Assembly: GCF_004193775.1 (NCBI RefSeq)
Contig: NC_041006.1
Span: 26,154,388 to 26,218,387, forward strand
Reading direction: 5' to 3'
From: Glycine soja
Lineage: Eukaryota > Streptophyta > Magnoliopsida > Fabales > Fabaceae
Length of the DNA stretch: 64,000 bases
Position 1 is the first letter of the stretch. Each line of letters starts with the position of its first letter. Made by a program: the position numbers and the translations under genes. The notes under the pieces were generated by a model that made no database searches, was not told the DNA's origin, and saw only the letters and a program-made list of their open reading frames with translations. Of this stretch, positions 33,599 to 44,556 are shown piece after piece.

Positions 33599-34819
33599 CT
33601 GCGAGAACAAACATTTAGAAGTTAGTTTTACAAGATAACGCTTATCTTAACGCAAAAAGGTCGTGCTAATCCCTCTGATGGAGAACGGACTCATGTAATC
33701 CATTTATGCACACGTGTATGTGTAGAAAATATCCCATTATTTATATCAACATACAAGGATATTCAAAACATTCTAGTTACCACACATATACATTTTTTGG
33801 AAAGAATACTTACATGCATGCTCAAGGTATTGTGCCAAAATTACATATGTTCATATCCTAACTATTTTGCTACCACAAACTACCCACACACATTTGAAGT
33901 ATTTTATTAACATACAAATTTTTGTTGTTCCATTCCTATTTATTTATACATATATGCGCATTGGAGAGCCAATCTCACGTCACGCACACACTTGCATTTG
34001 AAAAGGAACTTTCATGCCATCTATCTACACTTGAGGGGCAATTCCACATTATATATTCATTTGGGAAGCATTCTTGTGCCATTCTTGGCATGGGTACATT
34101 TTTTTTTGAAAGGCCTCTTATGCTACTTATCCCCAAATATACATATTTTGAAAGGCATTTTTACGCTACCTATCCACAAATATACATTTTTGAAATGCAT
34201 TATTTACTATTCATTCACTTTGCAAGGTATTTTCATGCCATATATTCACATATATACATACCGTTGAAAGGTATTTTCCATGCTACCTAGGTGCAAGGTA
34301 TTCCTCATGGGGCAGCCAAATTTAAATTCTAATAATAAAAAAAACCTCAAACATGTCCTAATATTCATGCCTTTTTACATTCAAAACCAAAATTTAGATT
34401 CCTAGGCATAAGTCATGCTTCCTTGCATTGAAATTAGAAACTTGGGTTCCTAGGCCTAGAATTGCATTCAGACTCTCATTTTAAATCCTTCATGCTGTCC
34501 CTGTGTATATAAAACAGTCCCACAATCCTAAGCTTACAAAACCATGCTCATATGTCATTGAGGCATTTCACCGAGCACTTGGTGGGCGCATGTTTGGACA
34601 TAAATTGCAAGAGAATGGGAGCAATGTGGCATGCCCCATTGCTTCAGAATACAACCTAGGCCTAAGGCCTTTTCATTCAAATCCTCAATTCAAGAAAACA
34701 AGCACCAAAGCAAACCAAAACTGCCTCACAATTATAAGCATGTTCTCACAATTTAAGGCACCAAAAGATGAAGAAAACACATCAATGGGAAGCAAAAACC
34801 TCAAGGATGGAATACTTAC
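33599..34819 (-). other. Putative leader intron upstream of the Tat 3' ORF
   Basis: On the minus strand a consensus donor (CAAGTAAGTATT, at 34819) and an acceptor (TTGTTCTCGCAG, at 33599) with a branch-point-like CTAAC about 28 bases before it bound 1221 bp without coding. The acceptor is followed at once by the ORF start. This is inferred from sequence only. Confidence 0.5.
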
Positions 34820-35576
34820 TTGTTGGAGTGAATTGAAACACCAAAAACGAAAGCAAAACGCGATCAAAAGCGGCTTAGGGGAGCAAGAACCGTGAGTCCC
34901 GTAAGCCTTCTTTTTTGAATGAGGGGGGGAAGTTTTTGAGTGCAAAAAACGTTCCCCTCCCTCGTTTTTTATATTTTGGTGCAGGGGTTGCTCGCCTAGG
35001 CAAGCTCAGCTCGCCCAGGCGAGTTAACCTGCCCCCCCCCCCTTTTTTTTAAGGGTGCATTAACCATGCCCCCCCTCTCTCTTATGGGCTAGAGTTTTGC
35101 CTATTTGAGCCTACTTAAGTTAGAATTAGGCATTGATTATTTAAAAACAAACATGAGTAGTAAAATAATGCGAATTCAAAGGATACTGGGCTGCCTTGCA
35201 GCGACGTTCTCTGCTCGTTTAGCGCCGGGAAGGGGCAACGATTGGTCGGCCGTGACCCCATCCCCACTTGCATCCGTCCCTATGTACCAGCAAGTAGGAA
35301 ACAAAAATCCGTGGCCAATCGTGTCCGGTCATCGTCTTACCTTGGTTGATCGACTTGTCTTGACTTCTGACCGTGGCCCGAGACGATTCTACTCCTTGCT
35401 ATCACAAGATACACAAAGTTTGAAACCAAAGGGAGGACTAAAACCTCGCCTATCTTTTCCTCTTTTATAAAAGAACAAGAACAAATACAGAGGAAGGGAA
35501 TCCTTGGAGGAAACCAGGAAGAACAAAAACTCAGAATTAAAAGAACATGCAACGGTCCCCTCGATTGCCCCAGATT
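34820..35576 (-). other. Spacer between Tat integrase and leader intron
   Basis: Non-coding sequence following the integrase stop. It holds the direct-repeat pair CTCGCCTAGGCAAGC / CTCGCCCAGGCGAG (about 34990-35025), a C-tract with a T-tract (about 35028-35050) and no conserved frame. Confidence 0.55.
34966..34976 (-). promoter_or_regulatory. TATA-like element upstream of the leader intron
   Basis: The minus strand reads AATATAAAAAA about 150 bp upstream of the donor at 34819. Together they resemble a promoter, first exon and intron for the 3' ORF. No transcript evidence. Confidence 0.35.
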
Positions 35577-36675
35577 TCAAGCGTAATATCGTTTAACTAC
35601 ATCGGAGTTCACGGGCGAGGGCAACTCCTCGCCATCCATGTGGGTGAGTATCAAAGCACCCCCAGAAAAAGCTCTTTTCACCATGAAAGGTCCTTCATAA
35701 TTCGGGGCCCACTTGCCTTGATTATCTTTAACAGTGTGGGACATATTCTTCAGCACGAGGTCCCCCTCGTTGAACTTGCGCGGGCGTACCTTCTTGTCAA
35801 ATGCATTCTTTATCCTTCGTTGATACAAACGCCCATGGCTCATGGCGGCCAAACGCTTACCTTCAATAAGGTTAAGTTGGTCGTAGCGTGCTTGAGCCCA
35901 TTCTGACTCTTCTAGGCCTGACTCTGCCATTATCCTCTGAGAAGGAACCTCTACCTCAAATGGGAGCACTGCTTCCATCCCATAAACCAAGGAATACGGC
36001 GTTGCCCCAGTAGAAGTTCACATCGAGGTTCTGTATCCGTGTAGGGCGAAAGGCAACATCTCATGCCAATCTTTGTATGACACTGTCATCTTCTGAACAA
36101 TCTTCTTGATATTCTTATTCGCAGCCTCTACAGCCCCATTCATCTTTGGCCGATAAGGGGTAGAGTTATGATGCTGGATCTTGAAGTCTTCGCACATCTC
36201 CTGCATCATCTTATTGTTCAGATTGGTGCCATTGTCAGTAATGATCTTCCTGGGGAGTCCGTATCGACAAATCAACTCCTTCTTTATGAATCTAACTACC
36301 ACATTCCTTGTGACATTAGTATAAGAAGTTGCTTCGACCCATTTGGTGAAGTAATCTATCGCCACAAGAATGAAGCGGTGACCATTCGACGCTTTGGGTT
36401 CGATGGCCCCAATGACATCTATTCCCCACATAGAAAAAGGCCAAGGGGCGGACATAACATTGAGTGGATGTGGCGGAACATTGACATTGTCCGCGTATGC
36501 CTGACATTTATGAGATTTCCTGACATGAGCGCAGCAATCGCTTTCCATGGTGAGCCAATAATAACCGGCCCTAAGGATTTTTCTGGCCATAGCATGCCCA
36601 TTGGCATGTGTCCCAAAGGAACCCTCGTGGATATCCTCAATCACGAAGTTCGCCTCTTTAGCATCTACGCATCGT
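35577..36675 (-). pseudogene. Tat integrase, interrupted
   Basis: The minus strand encodes the integrase part of Pol in one frame. Present are a His-His-Cys zinc-binding region, a catalytic core with Asp in GIDVIG (about 36415), Asp in TDNG (about 36235) and Glu in VEAAN (about 36125), and a C-terminal GPF-type module (about 35690-35580). A TGA at 36018-36020 splits it, in a place where a C to T change in CGA would do this. A Cys position of the zinc finger reads Ser (HVRKSHKC, about 36525). A frame change near 36670 separates it from RT-RNase H. It would have inserted cDNA into the genome; this copy cannot. Confidence 0.85.
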
Positions 36676-38660
36676 AGGAGGTCATGTCGTGGTTTCGTTT
36701 GTACAGGATGGTACCACTTACAAAGAAACCAGTAGCCAATCTCCTCAACGTCCTTTTGTCATTGTCAGAAATCCCTGGTTGGTATTCTTTGTTCTCGACA
36801 TACTGCTTGATGTCGAAATACCACGGTTTCCCATCCCGCTCTTCCTCTATTGCATAACAATATGTCGGCCTGCCTTGAGATTTGAATTCGATGTACGGCA
36901 GATCCCCGTGTGGGGCAAGTTGAAACATGGATGCCAGGATGGCTAGTGCGTCAGCCATCTGATTCTCTTCCCGAGGTATGTGGTGGAAGGAAATGTCGTC
37001 AAAGTACTTGGCTAACCTCAAGATGTGAGTTTGATAGGGTATCAACTTCGAATCCATAGTTTCCCATTCTCCTTTCAACTGGCGTATGACCAAAGCTGAG
37101 TCTCCATACACCTTGAGAAGTTTTACATCAAAATCAATGGCCGCCTGAACCCCGAGGGAGCATGCTTCGTACTCGGCCATATTGTTGGTACAATCAAAAC
37201 CTAGCCTAGCCGTGAAAGGAATACACTGATCATCCGGGGATACAAGGACTGCCCCTACTCCGTGGCCCAAAGCATTTGATGCCCCATCGAAGCAAACAAT
37301 CCATTTGTCTAGGTCCTCATGCGTCCGCCTCTCTTCAAACAGGGCCATGATATCTTCATCTGGGAACTCAGGGTGCATCGGCCGATAATCCTGGAGGGGT
37401 TGCTGGGCCAAATAATCCGCTAAGGCACTTCCCTTTACCGCCTTTTGGGTGACGTAAACGATATCGAATTCAGACAATAGTACCTGCCACCTGGCGATTC
37501 GTCCCGTGAGGACCGGTTTTTCAAAGATGTATTTTACGGGATCCATTTTGGAAATAAGCCACGTGGTATGGCTGAGCATGTACTGCCTAAGCCGATGTGA
37601 TGCCCATACCAGAGCACAACATGTCCTTTCCAGCATTGAGTAATTCATCTCACATGCGGTAAACTTCTTGCTCAAATAGTAGATGGCTAGTTCCTTTTTC
37701 CCAGAATCATCATGCTGACCCAATACGCACCCCATAGATTTGTCCAACACGGTCATGTACAGGAAAAGGGGTCTTCCCGTTACAGGTGGCATGAGTACCA
37801 AGGGATTTGCGAGACTCTGTTTGATTTTCTCGAAGGCCTCTTCGCAGTCATTATTCCACAGGACCGCCTGGTTCTTACGTAATAGCTTAAAAATGGGTTC
37901 ACAGGTAGGGGTGAGTTGCGAGATAAATCTCGCAATATAATTCAACCTGCCCAAAAATCCCCGAACCTGCCTCTCCATGCGTGGTTCCGGCATTTCAAGG
38001 ATGGCCTTCACTTTCTCGGGATCTATCTCTATCCCTTTCTGACTTACGATAAATCCTTGCAGCTTCCCTGACTTCACCCCAAAGGTGCACTTGGTTGGGT
38101 TCAGTTTTAATTGGTATTTCCGCAACCTTCCAAACAGCTTACGCAGATTGACAAGGTGTTCGTCCTCAGTCCGAGACTTGGCAATCATGTCATCTACGTA
38201 GACCTCTATTTCCTTATGCATCATGTCATGGAACAACGCCACCATGGCACGTTGATAGGTTGCCCCAGCATTTTTCAATCCGAAGGCCATCACTTTATAG
38301 CAGAAAGTCCCCCAGAGAGTGACGAAAGTGGTCTTCTCTACATCTTCGAGTGCCATCTTTATTTGATTATATCCCGAGAAACCATCCATAAATGAGAAAA
38401 GGGCGAATTTGGCTGTATTATCTACCAATATATCAATGTGTGGCAGGGGAAAATTGTCTTTTGGACTGGCCCGGTTCAAGTCCCGGTAGTCTACATACAT
38501 TCGAACCTTGCCGTCCTTTTTCGGGACTGGGACAATATTGGCCACCCACTCCGGGTACCGCGCCACAGCTAAGAAACCTGCATCAAACTGCTTCCTTACT
38601 TCTTCTTTAATTTTTAAGGATTCAACGGCAACTTATGCTGCACAATGTCGGAATCCAGAC
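36665..38660 (-). pseudogene. Tat reverse transcriptase with two RNase H domains
   Basis: A 633-codon open frame (38566-36665) holds RT with FMDGFSGYNQI and YVDD (38189-38200), the regular RNase H domain, and a second RNase H of the archaeal-like type beginning at IVCFDGASN (about 37300), with the acidic residues in MAEYEA, YGDSAL and NQMADALA. Two RNase H domains are a mark of the Tat lineage. The start of RT is lost: near 38610 the upstream exon frame runs into a stop, and the RT frame continues in another register, consistent with a short deletion with frameshift. The enzyme would copy the element RNA into cDNA. Confidence 0.85.
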
Positions 38661-38974
38661 GGGGCATGTCTTGATACGACCACGCAAAGACATCTTGATA
38701 CTCTTCAAGAAGGGTTATCAAGCCTTGGCAGATAGGCGCGGTCATACCGGTTCCTACCTTTACTTCTTTCTTTTCCTCCGTGGTCCCCAAGTTTACCAAT
38801 TCGGTTTCTTCTTGGTGAGGCTTTATTTCACGTTCTCCCTGAGCGACCAACCTCTCCAACTCTGGTGACAGGACATCCTCTTCCTCTTCCTCGTTTACCA
38901 TTTGGCTTATATCACGATCGAAATCGATTGTCAAACCCTCGTTGTTAGGTTCCTCAAAGAATCGACCCTCACAT
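38614..38974 (-). pseudogene. Tat pol exon 2, N-terminal pol segment
   Basis: The minus strand from 38974 is open to 38614 and encodes an acidic region leading toward RT. It begins right after a splice acceptor (38975) and continues the frame of the protease exon if the intron is removed. It ends in a stop at 38614 caused by the lesion before RT. Confidence 0.7.
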
Positions 38975-39127
38975 CTATACCAAACAAGACAAAAGAAACA
39001 AAAACATGCAAAAATGATATGAGAAAAGGTGGAACCGCAAGAACAGATGAAACAAGATCTCTTTGATTATTTAATAAGGTAGGTTTCACAAAACAAAAGA
39101 GAAAGGAAATCTATAGGCTCTAATTAC
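38975..39127 (-). other. Ogre-type intron between protease and RT (153 bp)
   Basis: The minus strand has donor GTAATTAG at 39127 and acceptor TTTGGTATAG ending at 38975, with a T-rich stretch before the acceptor. Unspliced RNA meets a TAA at 39124-39126, inside the donor. Splicing keeps one frame across the junction. Ogre elements are known to have an intron at this place. Confidence 0.75.
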
Positions 39128-40557
39128 ATTGAGTCAGCGGTATAGACTTCTGACTGGCTTATCACGTGCCAGTTCCCCACTTGGGAATCGGGGTGGCATG
39201 GTTGCACAAAACTTGGTGGGTCTTGAGGGAACTCCTCTTCTATTGCGGCCACCTCCTCCTCGGATGCCATTCCAGCACTGGTGAAACACTGGCTAATACG
39301 GCCGAGCCATACCCTATCCGCCCGAAATCTTGACGGCACGTTCCTCCTCCCCGGCATCCCGGGTTCGTATCCTAATCCATACTTTTATGGATTTCCCTTG
39401 ATATCGACCACGTCGGCATTCCCGAGGCAGTCCTTGCCTAGACCCATTCTGGGCTCAAATCCATTCCTGAGCATAACACGCGCCACCATTATGGCCGCTT
39501 TGGAGAGAGAAGGTAGCGACGGACTTGGTTCCACCGAGGCGCAGCTCACCACCTCAAAGGATTGGAAAGCCGTTTCCAATGATTCTTCCGCCGCTTCTAC
39601 GTACGGTGCGGAGGAAGGGCAGCTCACTAACATGTCCTCTTCACCCGACACTATCACTAAAAGTCCACCCACTGCGAACTTTAATTTCTGGTGAAGCGTT
39701 GAAGGGACCACTCCCAGGGCATGAATCCACGGTCTTCCCAAGAGGCAGCTATAGGCGGGATTTATATCCATCACTTGAAACACCACATTGCAAGTGTGGG
39801 GGCCTATCTGAATGGGAATGTCGATTTCCCCCATTACTTCCCGCCAAGTACCATCAAAGGCTCGCACAACCATCGAGCTCGGTTTTAAACGTGACGCACT
39901 AAAAGGAAGCTTTTCCAAAGTGGTCTTCGGCATTACATTTAAACTCGATCCATTGTCGATAAGTACCTTTGCGACAACGTGGTCCATACATCTCACCGAC
40001 ACATGTAGAGCCTTGTTGTGTCCTCTCCCCTCAACGGGAATCTCTTCTTCCACAAACGCGATGTAGTTGTTGGTCGTTATATGATTAACGATGCCTTCGA
40101 AACCCTCCACCGAGATATCATGTGCTACATGGGCATCGTTAAGAACCTTCATCAACAGCGCACGATGAGGCTCAGAGTTTATGAGTAGTTCAAGCAAGGA
40201 GATCCTTGCTGGAGTTTTATTCAGTTGCTCGACTACCTTAAACTCGCTTTGTTGGATGAGGCGGAGGAACTCATGGGCCTCTTCCAAAGTCACTGTTTTT
40301 CCTTGAAGTCCCTCCTTCTTTTCGGCCCCTCTTACCACTGGAGGATCTACTTCTTTCGAGGGGGTGGCTATATCTGTGGACTCTGGGACCATGGGTGATT
40401 TCCCTTTAGAGGGCAATTCTGCCTGGTGAGGGGAAGCGAACACCCGACCACTGCGGGTTACGCCACTGAGGCTGATGATGTTGGTTACCTTAGCTGATAT
40501 AGGGAGTCCACTTCGGTTACAACTCTTTCGCTGGACGCGGGAGGGGTATATTTCCAC
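39128..40557 (-). pseudogene. Tat aspartic protease with G-patch
   Basis: One frame from 40557 to the intron at 39127 with a single TAA at 39385-39387. The retropepsin domain has VLIDNGSSLNVMP (about 39935-39975), with DNG as the active triplet as in Ogre-type elements, and a later LLGRPWIHALG. A glycine-rich G-patch-like stretch (GFEPRMGLG, about 39450) lies near its end. The N-terminal portion belongs to the Gag-Pro linker. A frame change around 40485-40557 separates it from the upstream zinc-finger part. Confidence 0.8.
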
Positions 40558-41300
40558 GGAATGGCCTTATTACTTTGATATGCAAATGGTGTTGGCTTGG
40601 GTGCCGTCCGGGGGTATATGGGTGTGGAGCCAGTCCCTTTCGTAGTAAAACATATCACTAGAGCCTTGGGGGTTAAAGGAACCTTCTTCTCTTCCGACTG
40701 CATGCAAATTTGTGGTTCTTCCCTCCCTCCTATGGATACCTCAAGCTGCCCGCAATCCATGAGCCGCTGAAGCAATTCTTCTACTGCGGGACAGGTTTCC
40801 ATGTCGTGCGACTCCCCGAGGTGAAATAAACATTCGTCCCTTTCGCCTCCACCTCGGGAGACCATGCACGCCGCTTGCAATGATTGATAGATGAAGCGTC
40901 TAGAAGTAGCCACCTCTCCTAACCTCTTTGTCCGTGATGGCCCGTCCTCTTCGACGACGTTCACGCTAGCCCCTCCATGACTAGCTAGCGGGTTGGTTTT
41001 AACATTTGGGCCTTCCTCCTGAAACGCTAGCCAGCCGACACTAATCAGGTGCTACACTTTATACTTGAACGGGAAGCAGGAGTCAATATTGTGTCCGGGA
41101 ACTCCACTATGGTACACACACTTGGCACCCGGATCATACCACTTGGGGTAGGGTGGCTGGAGAACCTTCCCGGGTATGGCCACCACCAAGTGATTCTCCA
41201 ATAATGAAGGCCATAACTCAGAATATGCCATGGGAATAGGAGGGAAGTTTTCTTTCGGGTGCTGTGCATATTTATAGGTCGCGCCGGGGGCTGTATTATT
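40485..41300 (-). pseudogene. Tat gag C-terminal / zinc-finger region, broken
   Basis: On the minus strand 41270-41055 encodes a region with a Cys/His cluster (CVYHSGVPGHNIDSC, about 41075-41125), then a stop near 41053, and 40964-40485 continues with a second Cys-His cluster. At least one stop and one frameshift interrupt it. It probably served as the nucleic-acid-binding end of Gag. Confidence 0.65.
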
Positions 41301-42658
41301 AACTGGCCGGGGTGCGGCTGGAGCTGTGCGTTGGGCCGACGCTCTTTCTGCTACGGGTGGTCCTTTTACTTGAGTCGGGAGGGAATTCCCAGCTCAGATT
41401 AAAAAATTCGGGGGATTGGGCTGGTATGAGCTTTGGATACTTTGGGGTGCTTTCATCCATGTTGGGGCGGTGGTGACCGCGTGGGCGTCTCCTTCCTTTT
41501 TCTTCGTGCCCACTGCTGGGCTCTTCTGTTGTTGTTGGGGGCCATATTGGCAGCATATTCAAACTTGCCTTTTCGTAGCCCGGATTCAATCCTTTCTCCG
41601 GCGAAGACGAGATCTGCAAAGTTAGCTGGCATGTAGCCTATCAGCTTTTCATAGTAAAACGTGGGTAACGTATCTACCATAATTGTGATCATCTCCCTCT
41701 CCGTCATGGGCGGTACGACTTGGGCTGCGAGATCTCTCCATCTCTGGGCATATTCCTTAATGGACTCATGCTCTCGTTTAGTCATACCCTGAAGCTGGTT
41801 CTGATCGGGAGCCATGTCCGTATTGTACTGGTACTGCCTAATGAAGGCAGTTGCCAAGTCCTTCCATGATCGGATCTGGGAAGCTTCCAGATTGGTATAC
41901 CATGCTACAGCTGCCCCGACCAAGCTGTCTTGAAAGAAATGGACCAACAACTTTTCGTCCGCAGAATACGCCCCCATCTTCCGGCAATACATCCGGAGAT
42001 GCCCCTTTGGACATGTCGTCCCTTTGTACTTATCAAAGTCTGGTACTTTGAACTTGGGAGGGATGACAATGTTGGGCACAAGACATAAATCTTCCAAATC
42101 CGAGAATGGGTAATTGCCGAGGCCCTCGACTGCCCTCAACCTCTCTTCAAGCGCCTCAATCTTTCCCCTATCTTCCGCAAAGGGAACAAATTCTTTTACG
42201 GGTGTGGGTGAGGCCGGGATATGGTGAACTATGTTCAGCTGGGGTAGTTCATGCGGGGATGGATCTTTGAGGTGGAACAGGGGGCCAAGATGGGTATCTC
42301 CTTCCCCATCGTCTTGTCCGGGATAGTCTTCATAAGGTGGGAGTTGCCCCTCAAAAGTAGGGGCTTGGCTTAAATCTTTTGGAGTGGCACGGGGGGTGAA
42401 GTCCGAAGGCAAGCCATAAGGATAAGCTTGCGGACTATACCTTCGACCGAACACGGCCGTGTTTCTGTCTAGGCCCGGATTCAAGGCGGGCTGCAGCACC
42501 GGCTCCGCTTCCCTAACTGTACTGGAGGCGGTTGCGGTGGCTTTATCCTCTATGGTTTTCTGGAGTTTTAACATGACCTCCGAGATGGAAGCCATTTGAT
42601 CTTTTAAGGCCGATAGATCGACCTTCATCTGTTCCTGCACGCCCTCTTCATTATCCAT
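41301..42658 (-). pseudogene. Tat gag capsid region
   Basis: A 401-codon frame (42658-41453) starts with a short coiled coil (LSALKDQMASISEVMLKLQ), passes a Pro-rich stretch and a second coiled coil (IEALEERLRAVEG), and contains a Retrotrans_gag domain at about residues 215-340 (HFFQDSLVGAAVAWY, then FIRQYQYN). It ends early at a TGA, and an Arg/Pro-rich continuation in another frame reaches 41299. It forms the particle shell in active elements. The ATG at 42658 is preceded by non-coding sequence to ORF1. Confidence 0.8.
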
Positions 42659-42894
42659 TTTTCTGGATCGAGTGTTATAGGGGTGCCTTGGTGTTTTCTT
42701 AGTTATGATGAAATTCCTAAAGAAATAAACAACGGTGAGTATGCCACCAAAACATGAGTATGCAAATGGATGATCGGAGCACTTGGATCCACCCCAAGAT
42801 TTTTAGATAACGTAATGAGTCCAGAACTTCTCATTTTATAAAAAGAACAAAGCTTTCATCTAGCCAAGATTATACAAAGGTGTTACAAAAGAAC

Positions 42895-43422
42895 CTAACG
42901 ATTCCTAATTATATGGGCCATCAAATCTATCATGTGCTGACAGTAATTGATTAGCCCATGAATCTCCTCGGGGGCAGTACACACTTCGGCCATGGCTTTT
43001 GCTTTGGCTAACAGACACGGGAGGTCTTGACTTCCATTCAAGGTCAAGGCGAACCTATCTATCCACATAGTCGCTTCTTGATGCAGCGCATCAATCACCC
43101 TCCCTCTTGCTTTTTTTTCGGCATACACTTGTGCAAAATCCTCCACTAACTTTTGTTCATGGGCCATGGACTGGTTCAATTCTTCCTTGTATCGCCCTAT
43201 GATGGCTAGCATGCTTTGCTCCGTGGCTTCCAATTGTTGAGCCAAACTCCTTTTGGACCTCGCGCAAGCAACTAACTCTTCTTTTAAAATCATGCCATGC
43301 ACCCGTGACCGATCTCTCTCCTTTCTTCGGAGCTTGAGCTCATTGTTGCTACCCCACAATGCTCCTCGGAATTTCTCTCGGCCATTGATCGAGGCCGTAC
43401 CCGAATCAAATAAACATGAAAA
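42895..43422 (-). pseudogene. Tat ORF1 C-terminal part, cut by the Diaspora-like insertion
   Basis: The minus-strand frame is open from the insertion at 43422 to a stop at 42895. It encodes an Arg/Lys-rich start (LKLRRKERDRSRVH) followed by long coiled coils and ends in a His/Met-rich helix. An ORF upstream of gag is typical of Ogre-type elements; its role is unknown. The upstream half should lie beyond the insertion and in the assembly gap. Confidence 0.65.
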
Positions 43423-44537
43423 TGCAGTAACTAGGAAGCGATCCTAGGTCGTTTCCCAACGAGCAGTGACAAACCAAATGTTCATAATATACTTGTAGTA
43501 ACAGTAACGATTGGGGGGGGAGGGGTTTGTTTGTTTTGTGATTAAAGAGCAGAACAAGTAAACTGGAATACGAAATTACTAATATTAAAAACGGGTTGTT
43601 TCCTTTGATTCAGAAGCCATTCTCTTATCCTGGGTTATGGAGAATTCGTCCCTAACAGTCAACCACTTAATCCAACCCTATTTCAATTTACTAAGCGAAA
43701 ATCAACTTAGGGTTATCAATACGTGATTAGGCACCACATACACCAGTTAGCCCTTCGTCCATTAAGCATGAACGCAAGTTAGGCTCAGAGGCAATTAATC
43801 GAACACGAAGCGTGCACTGATTAATATTCACGAATTTGGGATAACTGGTGAAGGGAAAACTGCCAGGGAACCACATTTCAAGCGAAACCTCAAAGAGAGT
43901 TGGGCTTCGTCCTCAAAAGGAAACAACACCAGAAAATCTAGCCTTCCATGGATTCAAACAGAAAACGCAAATGAAACATGAAGCAGAAACGTAAATGAAC
44001 AAAAACGTAAATGAACAGAAACGTAGATGAAACAGAAACGTAAATGAGAGTAGAAGAAGAAGCAAGAACGAAATTGTAATTAGGAACAAAAAACGTAAAA
44101 TTGCATTACGTGAACAGTAGCATTAAGCAGAAAAACAAAAACCCTAAAACAAAAGCTATGAATAATGAATAGCATAACAGAATGCCTTGCACGAATCCCA
44201 AGGCTGCTATTTAAAAAGAGTCACTCAAAGTCACTGGGCCCTATTACAATACTCTGGCCCAAAACGAAATAAACACTGAACAACATAAAATAAAATTGCG
44301 AAATTTCCTAATTAGAAATTAACTAAGGTAAGCGCTGCTTAATTTGCCCTCTTCAAGTCCATAACCAAAATCCGGATTAAGCCCAATGTTTCATTAATTC
44401 CTGAAATTAGATTAAAAACATCAAATTAGCTAAATGAGCCCAAATAATAAAACTGCCTGATTAATTGACAATTAAGACCAATCAGTAATTAAAATTGTGC
44501 AAAAAGGGTTTAGAAAATAGAAGAAAATGATGGCACA
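43423..44537 (-). repeat. Diaspora-like 3' LTR (1115 bp)
   Basis: The minus strand starts TGTGCCATCATT at 44537 and ends TTACTGCA at 43423. The limits are set by the polypurine tract on one side and the interrupted Tat ORF1 on the other. The partner LTR is not in the window, so the limits are likely but not proven. The first bases outside on the left are GAAAA. A G-tract lies at about 43513-43522. Confidence 0.75.
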
Positions 44538-44556
44538 TCAAAACCCCCCATACTTA
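44538..44556 (-). promoter_or_regulatory. Diaspora-like polypurine tract
   Basis: The minus strand reads AAGTATGGGGGGTTTTGA next to the LTR start. A similar AAGTATGGGGGG box lies at about 45919-45936, soon after the integrase stop. Confidence 0.75.

Larger units (their letters stand above)
28360..43422 (-). mobile_element. Ogre/Tat-type Ty3/gypsy element, decayed, both ends interrupted
   Basis: Read right to left: ORF1 with coiled coil (42895-43422, cut by the Diaspora-like insertion), gag, protease with G-patch, a short intron, RT with two RNase H domains, integrase, spacer, 3' ORF, 3' UTR with a tandem array, polypurine tract and the start of the 3' LTR (29493 leftward to 28360, where element A begins). 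The second RNase H, the ORF upstream of gag and the pro-RT intron are Ogre/Tat traits. Stops and frameshifts in gag-pro, a deletion before RT and stops in integrase and the 3' ORF show that it is dead. The 5' LTR is not visible in the window. Confidence 0.85.

Noticed and set aside
33620..35570. Considered as the 5' LTR of a separate non-autonomous element carrying the 3' ORF
   Set aside because: It has promoter-like parts but is not homologous to the LTR at 28360-29493, and I found no primer site after it.
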